The position numbers and the translations under genes are program-made. DNA of 64,000 bases, from positions 1-64,000 of the forward strand of contig JASHNS010000081.1 of NCBI GenBank assembly GCA_030041515.1, written 5' to 3'. The first letter of the stretch is position 1. Each line of letters begins with the position of its first letter. Shown in pieces: positions 1 through 9,022 of this stretch. This DNA comes from Acidobacteriaceae bacterium. GTDB taxonomy: Bacteria; Acidobacteriota; Terriglobia; Terriglobales; Acidobacteriaceae. The notes beneath the pieces are model-generated. The model did no database searches. It saw only the letters and a list, made by a program, of their open reading frames with translations, and was not told the DNA's origin.

Positions 1-490
1 CCTTCACGATCTCGTCCCCCATCCCAATCTCTCCCTCTTCGATGACTCGGAGATAGAAGCCCGGTCTCCGATGCGCGACCAGCAGCGCCGGCATTGCTGC
101 ATTGTTCATCCAGATGCCGACTCGATAGCAGGTGACGCGCGGCTGAGTCACTTCAAAGAGGGCGCTGCCGATCCGGTAGCGATCTCCTATGCAAACCTCG
201 TCATCCGCCAGGCCATCGACCGTCAGGTTCTCGCCAAACTGACCGTGTTCAAAATCGTCCCTTTGGAGAACTGCCTGCCAATAGCGATAGGAGCCGAGCT
301 GGTATACCATCACCGCGCGGTGCTCTCCGCCGTGTCCTGCAAGATCGCCCTGGCCGTCGCCGTCGAGATTCAGTCGCCGCGCCATCAACCTGCCGGCGAC
401 AGGCCGCTTCCAGACGGCAGTGTGGACGGTCCTGCCCTGCCATACAATGTCGCGTGGGAGACCCACGTTCACAGAGACAACTGAAGGCAC
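1..490 (-). CDS. MOSC domain-containing protein (3' end outside the window)
   Basis: The minus-strand frame encodes about 163 residues that run off the left edge of the window, so the C-terminus is missing. It begins VSVNVGLPR and contains GHGGEHRAVMVYQ, FGENLTVDGL and the cysteine motif QPRVTCYRVG, all typical of MOSC proteins related to YiiM (molybdenum cofactor sulfurase C-terminal fold). In this family the conserved cysteine, here in VTCYRVG, is implicated in sulfur or molybdopterin chemistry; the substrate cannot be told from sequence. I chose the GTG at 490 because an AGGAG lies 4 nt upstream; no ATG precedes the conserved start. It lies 76 bp downstream of the ABM-like gene on the same strand. 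A fusion to a ferredoxin reductase domain beyond the window edge, as in some MOSC proteins, cannot be excluded. Confidence 0.85.
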   Translation of the reverse strand, partial: MPSVVSVNVGLPRDIVWQGRTVHTAVWKRPVAGRLMARRLNLDGDGQGDLAGHGGEHRAVMVYQLGSYRYWQAVLQRDDFEHGQFGENLTVDGLADDEVCIGDRYRIGSALFEVTQPRVTCYRVGIWMNNAAMPALLVAHRRPGFYLRVIEEGEIGMGDEIVK

Positions 491-566
491 AAGGCTCCTG
501 GTATTCCGGTGGACTTTTCAGCCGTCCACCCTCGGTCTCCGCACCGCGACATGGCCTTACGCTTCT

Positions 567-1241
567 TCATGCCGCGGAGTGCGCTTCGGCAAAGTATTGC
601 GGTGCCTCGCGGCGATCGAACATGCCATAATCGCGGACGACCCGGATGTTCCGCAGGCGTACTCCTTTGGGCAAGGTCATTCCTCGTCTAAAGGCCTCAG
701 CCTTCGCGAGGTCGTCCCACTTCACCAGCGCAATCACGTCGCCCGGGGCCGCCACAGCGTCGAACACGTCCCAGGAGACAACCCTGGACGCGCCAGGATC
801 AAATCCGAGGACCTTCATGACTGCGTCAGTACCGGCCCGCTTTACCCATTCCGCATCTCGCTTCACGTTGAGCAGCGTGATTGCCTTGCCGTCTGCGGTC
901 TCAGTTACGTCGAGGCGCTGCTGCAGCAGCGATTGTCCAGCCGGCAAGTGCGTATCCGCAACGAACTCGCCGATGTGCATCTGGTAGTCGGCGAAAACCC
1001 GATCGCGCGCAGCCTGCATCACCTTGTGGTGGTGCGCCTCGATGCTCCAGCGGACCAGGGACTTCTCGTCGCGCCAGCTTGATAACGAGAGAAGCCATCC
1101 CGGGCGCGTCAGGCTGGCGTAACGGTCGTTGTCGACAAAACCATCTATCTTTTCAAGTTCGGGCCGCAGCATCCTCGCCATTCCGAAATAGTTCTCGAAC
1201 TGGTCAGACTTCGGGTTGACTTCGAGCATTCCGCAAAACAT
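567..1241 (-). CDS. ABM-like dimeric alpha/beta-barrel protein (two tandem barrel units)
   Basis: The product has 224 residues when started at the ATG at 1241 (MFCGMLEVNP), which has AGGGA about 8 nt upstream. The first half carries the pattern of small antibiotic-biosynthesis-monooxygenase-like barrels: ENYFGMARMLRPELEKIDGF followed by LLSLSSWRDEKSLVRW and a histidine-rich helix (EAHHHKVMQ). The second half (around ITLLNVKRDAEW to IALVKWDDLAKAEAF) looks like a second barrel unit. Such proteins act as cofactor-free oxygenases, haem-handling proteins or simply dimerise; the actual role here is unknown. There is no signal peptide, so it is cytoplasmic. It lies between the carbonic anhydrase and MOSC genes on the same strand, possibly co-transcribed. 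Confidence 0.75.
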   Translation of the reverse strand: MFCGMLEVNPKSDQFENYFGMARMLRPELEKIDGFVDNDRYASLTRPGWLLSLSSWRDEKSLVRWSIEAHHHKVMQAARDRVFADYQMHIGEFVADTHLPAGQSLLQQRLDVTETADGKAITLLNVKRDAEWVKRAGTDAVMKVLGFDPGASRVVSWDVFDAVAAPGDVIALVKWDDLAKAEAFRRGMTLPKGVRLRNIRVVRDYGMFDRREAPQYFAEAHSAA

Positions 1242-1347
1242 GACAGATTCCCTGCTTTCAAAAGCCGTTGCTCGCAGGATCGCGGCCACGCAACCTCAGA
1301 GTAGAAATCATCTCTGCGGCTTGTGTCGCACGGCAAACCGCGAATAC

Positions 1348-1875
1348 TCATGCGGCCAATTGATTATTGGCTTCCTCTGGCGTGACTTCCTTCAGTTCGC
1401 CTGTCGACAAATCGAAGACAAACCCACGAATCACCACGTTCGAAGGAATCCAGGGGTGAGACCTGAGCTTTAGCACCTGCTTTTGCGTTTGCCCATTCAC
1501 GTCCGAATAGCAGTGGAATTTGTCTGGAGCCACCGCGCAGACGCCGGTCTCTTTGTGGAGGTGCTTTTCGAAGTCCTCTTCCGAAAACAACTCCATTCCG
1601 CAGCCGCTGTGGCCGACGATCATGATCTCCCGCACGCCGAGGACGTGAATCGAAAACATCAGCGATCGCACAACATCTTCTGTTGCCGCGGTTCCAACGT
1701 TCCGAATCACGTCCGCATCAGCGGGCTTGATGTCCAGCCATTGGAGCAGCTCGTTCAGACGGGGGTCCATACACGTAAGGATCGCGATTTTCGGAGACGG
1801 TTTGCTGGTCAGCCAGGCCGCACTTTGCCAGGGCCTCTTTCGGTTTACTGCAATCGCGCGGTCTATCAGGCTCAT
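1348..1875 (-). CDS. beta-class carbonic anhydrase
   Basis: A 175-residue cytoplasmic protein that should interconvert CO2 and bicarbonate. The class signature is clear: TCMDPRL supplies zinc ligand Cys35 and the Asp37/Arg39 dyad, and GHSGCGM supplies His89 and Cys92. The length fits the short type of beta-carbonic anhydrase found in mycobacteria and acidobacteria. The ATG start (MSLIDRAIAV) precedes the conserved region at the expected distance. It is followed on the same strand, after about 100 bp, by the ABM-like gene, and the broken mmsA-like gene lies 105 bp upstream. A regulatory or sulfur-related role cannot be excluded for this subclass, but all zinc and catalytic residues are present. 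Confidence 0.9.
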   Translation of the reverse strand: MSLIDRAIAVNRKRPWQSAAWLTSKPSPKIAILTCMDPRLNELLQWLDIKPADADVIRNVGTAATEDVVRSLMFSIHVLGVREIMIVGHSGCGMELFSEEDFEKHLHKETGVCAVAPDKFHCYSDVNGQTQKQVLKLRSHPWIPSNVVIRGFVFDLSTGELKEVTPEEANNQLAA

Positions 1876-1980
1876 ATGATTCTCCCAATTTGTGTTGCAC
1901 AGCCGCGATTTCGGCTTAGAGCAACGCGTGCTGTCATGGTGTTTATGCTGATGCAGCCAGCTTCGACCGGATTCGCGGTT

Positions 1981-2695
1981 TCAAAGCTCAAAGGCCGGTC
2001 CGCCGCGAGGCCACCGCTGCGTTACAACCTCTGTCCGCGTGAAAAAGCGGATGCTGTCTTCGCCATATTGGTTCAGGTCGCTGAACGCGGAGTCCTTCCA
2101 GCCTCCATGGCTGTAGTAGCCGACCGGCGTTGGCATCGGAAAGTTGACCCCCACCACACCCACCGCAGCCTCAGCAATGAAACGCTGAGCCGCACCCCCG
2201 CTGCGCGTGAAGACGGTAACTGCGTTGCCCTGATTATGGACCGTCGGATAACTCAGGGCTTCGTCGAAGGTTTCCGCGCGAACGATCTGCAGCACAGGGC
2301 CGAAGATCTCTTCCTGGTAGCTCCTCATTCTCGGTGCGGCGTAATCGATCAGGGTCGGCCACAAACTCCACCACGTCCAGGCCACGCTGCAACTCCCCCA
2401 TGGAGTCGCCCAGGAGTTTGCCGTGTTCAGAGGACATCAGATGGACGAGTTCCTTTTTGTGCTCTTCGATTAGGGCCTTAAATCTGAACATCATCCGAGC
2501 CCGATGCTGGAGGTCGGTGCTCGCCCACGCGGGTCGCGCTGCCCTGGCGGCCGCGACCGCTTCCGCCAGGATTGCGGCCTTGCCCCGCTCCAGGCGAGCC
2601 TGCACCTGCCCGGTGTTCGGATCGTATACCGGACCCGTGACGGAGCCAGTGCACGAGACGCTTTGGCCATTGATGAAATGACTGATCGTGCGCAT
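1981..2695 (-). pseudogene. mmsA: methylmalonate-semialdehyde dehydrogenase remnant (internal deletion and frameshift)
   Basis: The N-terminal part (from ATG 2695, SD GGAG 5 nt upstream) reads MRTISHFINGQ, then YDPNTGQ and LMSSEHGKLLGDSMGELQRG, matching the start of CoA-acylating methylmalonate-semialdehyde dehydrogenase. At about 2360 the frame shifts, and the text continues in another frame with EEIFGPVLQIVRAETFDEAL, GVNFPMPTPVGYYSHGGW and a C-terminus ending WPRGGPAFEL. Family members have about 480-500 residues; roughly 230 residues between VVEFV and PTLIDY, including the NAD-binding motifs and catalytic cysteine, are absent. Both flanks still read well, so the event looks recent. The gene cannot make an active dehydrogenase. 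A sequencing or assembly artefact is possible but would need to explain a ~700-bp loss. Confidence 0.85.
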
Positions 2696-3303
2696 CTTTG
2701 CTCCGCTAAGCACTGCTCTGGATCGCTCATGCGATCAGCGCAGCGAGGGCGATAACGTGATTAGGCCAGACGAGCGGAACTGCAACAAGTGAACGAAAGT
2801 ATTGATCAATACCTTCGTCTGGTCGAACCCTCTATAGAAATGCCAGCACTGTGCGGGACAAAACGACAGTCCCGATGAAGAGCGATCATTTTCGGTGGGG
2901 GCACCGGGGTGGCGCGACGGTATCGAATCCCGAGCCGGGTGGACCATTGCCTGAATGTTTCGACGCTGCTGCAGATGCCCAATACCAAAGTACAATAGCC
3001 ACTCTTCAGAATGCAGGGATACTCTTATCGCTCGCTGGCCACTGTGAAAACAATCCTGCCATTGTGAGGACGAAGCCCGTAGCGCGCCGCTGTTATTTGG
3101 GTGCTTTTTCGGCGTAAAGCGTTTTGCGCGGAGGTGCGAAGTTGAGTGATGCTGGCGCGTTGATCGTTGACCACTCGATCGGAGAATCCATCGAGCAAAG
3201 CTCTGCCCCCTGTCTGCCCCCCCTGAGGCAATTCTGTGCAGCGATCAGCAATACAAGAAGGGGTGATCGTCGGCGAGGTAGTTACCGAAACGTCGGCCAG
3301 GGT
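2696..3303. other. intergenic region, no recognisable gene
   Basis: About 600 bp between the broken mmsA-like gene and a small gene at 3304. The open frames on both strands are short, lack recognisable domains and have no convincing ribosome binding site. No tRNA, transposase or strong repeat was seen. Together with the neighbouring pseudogene and the low gene density to 5.3 kb, it looks like decayed DNA. Confidence 0.5.
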
Positions 3304-3567
3304 TCAGCTTTCCGAAGAGCGCTCGAGTGATGGTCTCCTTTGAAGCGATTCCCACTTCTGCTGTTCCTCGGCGGATGGCCTAAGGTAGTCTTCCGGTTGC
3401 CAGGCTGAGATGACCAGCCGAAATTCCTTGCGTTCATCGAATAGTCCGGAGGTGTCCATGACCCCGATCCAGACTGGGGAGGCAAATCTCCTGATCTCGA
3501 TCTGCACCAAAATGTCAGCGTTTGGATCGAACGCTTGGAGCTTTTCAATCAGATCGATCACTTTCAT
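3304..3567 (-). CDS. small hypothetical protein (87 aa)
   Basis: An 87-residue soluble protein starting MKVIDLIEKLQAFDPNADI. The ATG at 3567 has a good ribosome binding site (AGAGGT about 7 nt upstream). The opening helix followed by FDPNADILVQIE resembles many small phage- or mobile-element-associated proteins of unknown function that begin with a L-I-x-x-L-x-x-F-D-P-x-A motif; this is only a resemblance. There are no catalytic motifs, no signal peptide and no membrane segment. It stands alone in a gene-poor stretch, so its context gives no clue. It may be a relic of a mobile element. Confidence 0.5.
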   Translation of the reverse strand: MKVIDLIEKLQAFDPNADILVQIEIRRFASPVWIGVMDTSGLFDERKEFRLVISAWQPEDYLRPSAEEQQKWESLQRRPSLERSSES

Positions 3568-4797
3568 CGTTGACCTCTACCTCTGATACCTCTGAACCGC
3601 TACGATAACCGTTTGTATGGGCAAATTTCGCGAGGTGTGATACGTCGATGCACCGAGCCCACTATCCGATGTGAACTGCGAGGTCGGAATTGCGGAACGA
3701 ATATGATGCCGGCTTGAAAGGACCGGAACGGCATTCCTGCCTGGATCGAAGCAGCGGGCTTTGGGGGCAACTTTGGGGGCAACTCAGCGTGCGCTACGCT
3801 CTGAACACCGCATATCTACTGGACTCTGGACGTGTGTGTGGTGGCGTCCCTGGCCGCCATTCACTCACGAGAAATTGGCTGGAGGAGCGTTCCTTCCACG
3901 ATCTGTGCCCGCTCAGGATTTTGCCCGCGGCCTTCCTCCGATCCGCAAGCCCGCCAGGGCGAGTTCCTCTGGCCGCGAAACCCTTCAGGTTCGATCCCGT
4001 CCATGTTCACCAATCAGGCATTCGTTGTTGGAGCGGTCTTTCGACTTGCTGCGTACGTGTGGCGCAGAGCAGGGTGAAGCAGGAGGATATCAGGGTACAG
4101 TCTCCGGTGGTCTCTGGATATTCAGTCGCGATCGCGCGGCCACGTTGGCGGTTTTGACCTGAAAGTGCTGCACGGCGGCGGCCAGCGCGAGCGCCATGGA
4201 TGAGGCTGAGAATTCTGACGGGCGTGACCCCGGAAGAGATGGTATTGAATGGTTTTATCATGCAGGTAGCATTCTTAACAACTTATCGATGAAGTAACAA
4301 CGACGGTATGAAATCCTTGCGGTTGACGGTGTTGCTTTGTATACGATGAAGTGCTTCACAAGCGAGTACGATGCCATCCAAACATTGTTATCTGACAGGT
4401 AATATTGGGGATATTTTCGACAAGAGAAAAGTCTTGACAGTGCCGGGATCCGGAGCGTACTTTCAGTCCACACTGAAACGATTCAATCGGACAGGCACGA
4501 CGCGTTCTCCAGCGCGTGTTCGGTTGTCCTGACAGCAGATTGACAAGCTGATTGCCGCGGGAGCTTCTGTGCCTCGCAGTGCAACAGAGCAGAGGGGCAT
4601 TTTGTCTTTTTTGCGCTCGGATGGGCGCGATACGGTCGCAATGGACCTGCTGCCCGGCCTACGCCCGATTCACTCGGCATCGGGGCGCGGATTCCGGGAC
4701 GCGGGTCCTGGAACTGCTGCTTTGGTCGAGCCATGATGGCGAAGGGATCAACTTCCAGACCTGACTCGACTGAGGAAATCGAAGGGAACCCAGAACA
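3568..4797. other. gene-poor region, partly AT-rich
   Basis: About 1.2 kb without a convincing gene. Open frames on both strands have no family resemblance or ribosome binding sites. A 12-bp direct repeat (CTTTGGGGGCAA twice, 3759-3782) is present. From about 4255 to 4450 the base composition is clearly richer in A and T than the surroundings, with TTGACA at 4434 and a weak TACTTT 18 nt further on; this may be upstream regulatory DNA for the receptor region or a foreign fragment. No tRNA or complete insertion element was found. Confidence 0.45.
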
Positions 4798-5322
4798 TTG
4801 AAGAGTGCAGCCGGTCAGCATGCTCAAGGCCGCTCAATCCAGTTGTTTCGCACGCTTCTGGGGTTGGGAGTCATCCTGTCCCTCGGCGCCTTGGAGTCAG
4901 GGGCGACCGATCAGGGGCCGAACTCGTCGTTCCCACTGTGTCAGGCGGCAACCTGCCGCCTCGGCTCTATGCCTGCGCGGCATTCGAGCAGGATAGACGG
5001 CGCAGGCGCGGGCCGCACTGTCCGCCTGGTTTCCGTCCCGAAGACCCGCAGTCCCCAGGCGCAACAATCGATTCGTTCTAAGGTCGGCAATCCCCAGCCA
5101 ACGCAAGAGTTCGAGTTGGAACGGGGCCGGGCGCATATTCGCGCGGCCGGGATCACTCTCGCGCGAGAGGACGGGCTGCATTCTCCGGCGACTGTGACGA
5201 TGTCCGGAACCGGCAGGGTGGCGATGCGCGTGGGATCGACGCTGCAGAGGTCGCGCGAGGCAAGTTTTTCAACCACCACCTGCATGGATGACGTCATGCG
5301 AATGGCAACCTTTGAGGTTTAA
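4798..5322 (+). pseudogene. probable decayed 5' fragment of an Oar-type receptor gene
   Basis: The frame opening with TTG at 4798 encodes a signal-peptide-like stretch, SIQLFRTLLGLGVILSLGA followed by ATDQG, which parallels the start of the intact receptor 540 bp downstream (STQLFRALMGVGILLFFGG, then ADQGTITG). The DNA from about 4836 to 4918 aligns without gaps to 5372-5454 at roughly 70% by eye. After the DQG the similarity stops and the remaining ~130 residues have no recognisable domain. The simplest reading is a duplicated receptor gene of which only the 5' end survives. It could instead encode a small secreted protein of 174 residues; codon pattern and lack of homology make that less likely. 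Confidence 0.4.
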
Positions 5323-5340
5323 GAGACAAGGAGAGACGCA

Positions 5341-8300
5341 ATGAGAACCAACCGGGCTGCGTGGTACACCCGATCAACGCAACTGTTTCGCGCCCTTATG
5401 GGCGTGGGAATCCTTCTGTTCTTCGGCGGCTTTGCCTTTGGGCAGGCCGACCAGGGAACGATCACCGGCGTCGTGACTGATACGACGGGTGCGGCCATTC
5501 CCAACGCACAACTGACCCTGACGAATATCGGAACGAATCTCGCCTTGCAGGGCAAAACCAACAGTGACGGCATCTTCGTTTTTTCGCCCGTGAAGATCGG
5601 CGAGTACACGTTGACGGCGACCGCGCCTGGATTTGCAACGGTCGTTCAGGAACATCTGCATCTGAATATCGCGCAGCGCCTGAATGTTCCGATGAAGCTG
5701 AAGCCAGGCAGCGTGACCCAAACGGTTCGCGTAACCGGCGCTCCTCCGGTCCTGCAGACGCAGGATGCGGCTTTGGGGCAGACTGTGTCCACCCAGACGA
5801 TCGATAACACGCCGCTGAATGGAAGGAACTGGGTATTCATTGCGCAGTTGAGCGCGGGTACCGCTCCCGGCAACGGTTCACGCGGGACGGGAACGGGGGA
5901 TTTCAGCGCCAACGGCCAGCGCGAAGAGGAAAACGACTTCATTCTGGACGGAGTGGACAACAACACGGACACCGAAGACTTTCTGAACGGGGCGAGCTTT
6001 GTGGTGCTGCCACCTCCCGACGCCCTGGCGGAGTTCAAGGTGCAAACGTCCGACTACAGCGCGGAATTCGGCCATTCCGCAGGGGCGGTCGTGAATGCCA
6101 GCATCAAGTCCGGCACGAATCAGGTGCACGGCGACGTGTGGGAATATTTCCGCAACGATGCCCTCGATGCGCGCGACTATTTTGCCCCGAAAGGACCGAT
6201 ACCGGAGTACCGGGAGAACCAGTTTGGTGCGACGCTGGGTTTTCCGATCCTGCGCAATAAGCTGTTCTTCTTTGGAGATACGCAGGCGAACCGGATCGTG
6301 CAGGGAAATCCGACAACGTTCACGGTGCCTACGGCGCTGGAGCGCCAGGGGAACTTCTCTGAGCTGCTGAATCCGGCGATTAATGGCACGGGAATTCCGA
6401 TTCAACTGTATCAGCCGGGTTCAGCGGGTGGACCGGGAGGAACGGATAAGCTCAGCTGCAACAATCAGAACAACGTGTTCTGCCCGGGGCAGATCGATTC
6501 AGTGGCAGAGGGCATTCTCCAGATGTATCCGACGCCGAACGCCAACAACGGCGCGGTCTACAACAACTATGTGGAAAACATCAACACCACGAACAATACA
6601 TTCCAGTACGACACGCGGGTGGACTGGGATCTCAGCTCAAGAGATCAGGCGTTCGCCCGGTTCAGCTATTCGAATATGCATCAGTTCATGCCTTCCCCTC
6701 TCGGCTCGATCCTCGACGGGGACTACGGAGACGGGAATGATGCCAACATCGGCGAGAACTTCGCCGGCAGCGAGACACACGTCTTCAATCCCACCCTGGT
6801 GAACGAATTCCGGGTGGGCTACAACTTCGGGAACTTCACTGAGAAGCAGTTCAATTCCAATTCGAATATTTCGCAGGCGCTGGGGCTGGGTGGTGTTCCC
6901 TTCTCCCCCAATCTGGGCGGGTTGGTCGATGCTTCGATTTCCGGGATCAGCGGATTCGGGACGCCGTATTACTATCCGACTCTCGAGAACGAGCACGTGC
7001 TCGAAATTCTTGACAACCTGACGAAGGTGGTAGGGAACCACGCGCTGAAGTTCGGCGTGGATTTCCAGAGAATCAACACCGCGGAACTGCAGCCTGTGAT
7101 CACGCCTGGAGCCTACAACTACACCGGCCAGTACACGGGGATTCCGGGCGTCGCAAACACCGGGTCAGGGATCGCGGATTTCCTGGCCAATGAGATGAAC
7201 AGCGCCCTGCTGGGAATTGCCAACTTCACAAACGATCACCGCTGGATGCGGTCGGCCTATGGGCAGGACGACTGGCGCGTGACCCCGAAACTCACGCTCA
7301 ATCTTGGGCTGCGTTACGACTTTTTCGGACCGAAGACCGAAGCGGACGGAGAGCAGGCGAACCTTTCAGTGACTTCCTCGGGGATTGGGACGGGAGCGGG
7401 AACCTTCGAGGTGCCGAACAGCCAGCAGGGTGCAGTGCCGCAAACCTTCACCAGCATCCTGGCGGCGAACAACATTCACGTGGGCACCAGCAGTAATCCT
7501 GCGCTGGTGAACTCGCAGAAACTGAATTTCGCGCCTCGGTTTGGGATCTCGTACAGCATGACCAATCGAGCCGTCGTGCGCGCTGGCTATGGAATCTTCT
7601 ACGGCGGACTCGAGGGATTTGGTTACGGTGTGAACCTGACCCAGAACGTGCCTTTCAACTTCACCTCCAGCATCCCCAGTCCAGCGTGCACCACGACGTC
7701 GTGCCCCACGGACGGGATTTCCATGAATACCGGCTTCGCCACCGTGGCGCCCAACGGCCCGGCGAAATTCATCAGCTTCCCCACCATTACCGCGATTGCC
7801 GCAAATGCTCAGACGCCGTACAGCGAAGAATACAATCTGTCGACCGAGTACGCTCTGACGAACACAATTTCCGCCACGCTGTCTTACGTGGGCGGACTCA
7901 CCCGCCACCTAGACGTCGAGTATCCCATCTTCCAGCCGCACGTTCTCTCCTTCCCGGGAGACTACATGTATCAGTACGCAACGTTCCCGACGCTGGGAGG
8001 GGTGAATTACGAGCAGGCGATCGGAAGCGCGCATTACAACTCTCTGCAGGCCAAGCTCGATAAGCGGTACGCCAACGGGCTGGGCTTCATGGCGTCCTAC
8101 ACGTGGGCGCATTCAATTGACAATGCGCAAAGCGATCTGGCGGACAACCAGGATTACGGATATCGCGCCCCGGGCATTCTTCCTATCAGCGACGACATGA
8201 GGAACTCAGCATTCGACGTGCGGAACCGCTTCACGTTCGATGGCAACTACGATCTGCCGTTCGGTGTTGGGCGCCGCTTCCTGAACCATCCGGGAATCGT

Positions 8301-8901
8301 GAATGAAGCGGTTGGCGGCTGGTCGGCGACGCTGGTCTTCACCGCGCAAACCGGAAATCCTTTTTCGCTGTACTCCGACATACCGACCGCCAACGGGCTG
8401 GATAACGCGCCGCCGCTGGTGAAAGCAAATCCGATGGCGGCCGGAGGCAACCCATCGATGAACAGCGGATTACCGGCGGGATATACCTGTCCAACCCACG
8501 TAGGGACGCCGCAGCAATGGTATAACCCCTGCGCGTTTGCGAACCCACGGCCGGGCAGCGACATCGTTGCGCCGGGCACCACGCCGACGGGCAATCAGAT
8601 CGTGGGTCCGGTGACCGATCCTGCGACCGTCCTGCAGTTTGCCGGCGGCCCGCTGCTCTCGGTGTATGGACCGGGCATGCACCAGATCAATACGTCCATC
8701 TTCAAAAACTTCACCACATATCATGAGCAAACGCTGCAATTCCGGGCGGACATCTTCAACCTGCTCAACACGCCCTGGTTCGCCGTGCCGTCTTACAGCA
8801 ACGATGGCGCGTACGGGGGCCAGATCACCAGCACACGGCAGACAGGGAACTTTACGCCCGATGCGCGATTCATCCAGTTCGCGATGACGTATAAGTTCTG
8901 A
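5341..8901 (+). CDS. Oar-type TonB-dependent receptor with carboxypeptidase-regulatory-like domain
   Basis: An outer-membrane protein of 1186 residues, probably importing or binding large substrates using TonB. Residues 1-35 form a signal peptide (GILLFFGGFAFGQ). Residues about 37-120 are a CarboxypepD_reg-like beta-sandwich (GTITGVVTDTTGAAIPNAQL, then GEYTLTATAPGF). A plug-like region follows (DNTPLNGRNW and DFILDGVDNNTDTEDF), then a long beta-barrel with typical strands (GLRYDFFGP) and the terminal strand FAMTYKF ending in phenylalanine, the usual BAM signal. AAGGAG lies 8 nt before the ATG. It heads a probable unit with the phosphatase-like gene at 9023 and the unknown gene at 10181. The substrate cannot be inferred from the receptor itself. 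Confidence 0.92.
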   Translation: MRTNRAAWYTRSTQLFRALMGVGILLFFGGFAFGQADQGTITGVVTDTTGAAIPNAQLTLTNIGTNLALQGKTNSDGIFVFSPVKIGEYTLTATAPGFATVVQEHLHLNIAQRLNVPMKLKPGSVTQTVRVTGAPPVLQTQDAALGQTVSTQTIDNTPLNGRNWVFIAQLSAGTAPGNGSRGTGTGDFSANGQREEENDFILDGVDNNTDTEDFLNGASFVVLPPPDALAEFKVQTSDYSAEFGHSAGAVVNASIKSGTNQVHGDVWEYFRNDALDARDYFAPKGPIPEYRENQFGATLGFPILRNKLFFFGDTQANRIVQGNPTTFTVPTALERQGNFSELLNPAINGTGIPIQLYQPGSAGGPGGTDKLSCNNQNNVFCPGQIDSVAEGILQMYPTPNANNGAVYNNYVENINTTNNTFQYDTRVDWDLSSRDQAFARFSYSNMHQFMPSPLGSILDGDYGDGNDANIGENFAGSETHVFNPTLVNEFRVGYNFGNFTEKQFNSNSNISQALGLGGVPFSPNLGGLVDASISGISGFGTPYYYPTLENEHVLEILDNLTKVVGNHALKFGVDFQRINTAELQPVITPGAYNYTGQYTGIPGVANTGSGIADFLANEMNSALLGIANFTNDHRWMRSAYGQDDWRVTPKLTLNLGLRYDFFGPKTEADGEQANLSVTSSGIGTGAGTFEVPNSQQGAVPQTFTSILAANNIHVGTSSNPALVNSQKLNFAPRFGISYSMTNRAVVRAGYGIFYGGLEGFGYGVNLTQNVPFNFTSSIPSPACTTTSCPTDGISMNTGFATVAPNGPAKFISFPTITAIAANAQTPYSEEYNLSTEYALTNTISATLSYVGGLTRHLDVEYPIFQPHVLSFPGDYMYQYATFPTLGGVNYEQAIGSAHYNSLQAKLDKRYANGLGFMASYTWAHSIDNAQSDLADNQDYGYRAPGILPISDDMRNSAFDVRNRFTFDGNYDLPFGVGRRFLNHPGIVNEAVGGWSATLVFTAQTGNPFSLYSDIPTANGLDNAPPLVKANPMAAGGNPSMNSGLPAGYTCPTHVGTPQQWYNPCAFANPRPGSDIVAPGTTPTGNQIVGPVTDPATVLQFAGGPLLSVYGPGMHQINTSIFKNFTTYHEQTLQFRADIFNLLNTPWFAVPSYSNDGAYGGQITSTRQTGNFTPDARFIQFAMTYKF

Positions 8902-9022
8902 GCGGGCTGTTCCGGGACGCGGGCGACGACCGCCGGGTTCCGGAACGTGCACGCGATGCAGGCAACTGGCACGATCCGGCAGCGAGAGGAGGAGAAAGAT
9001 TCAAAGCAGTCATTCACGGCGG

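Noticed and set aside
3690-3830. Possible integrase tail at the CTTTGGGGGCAA direct repeat
   Set aside because: One frame reads G-F-G-G-N-F-G-G-N-S and stops, recalling C-termini of some phage-type integrases, but upstream there is a stop codon and no catalytic domain.
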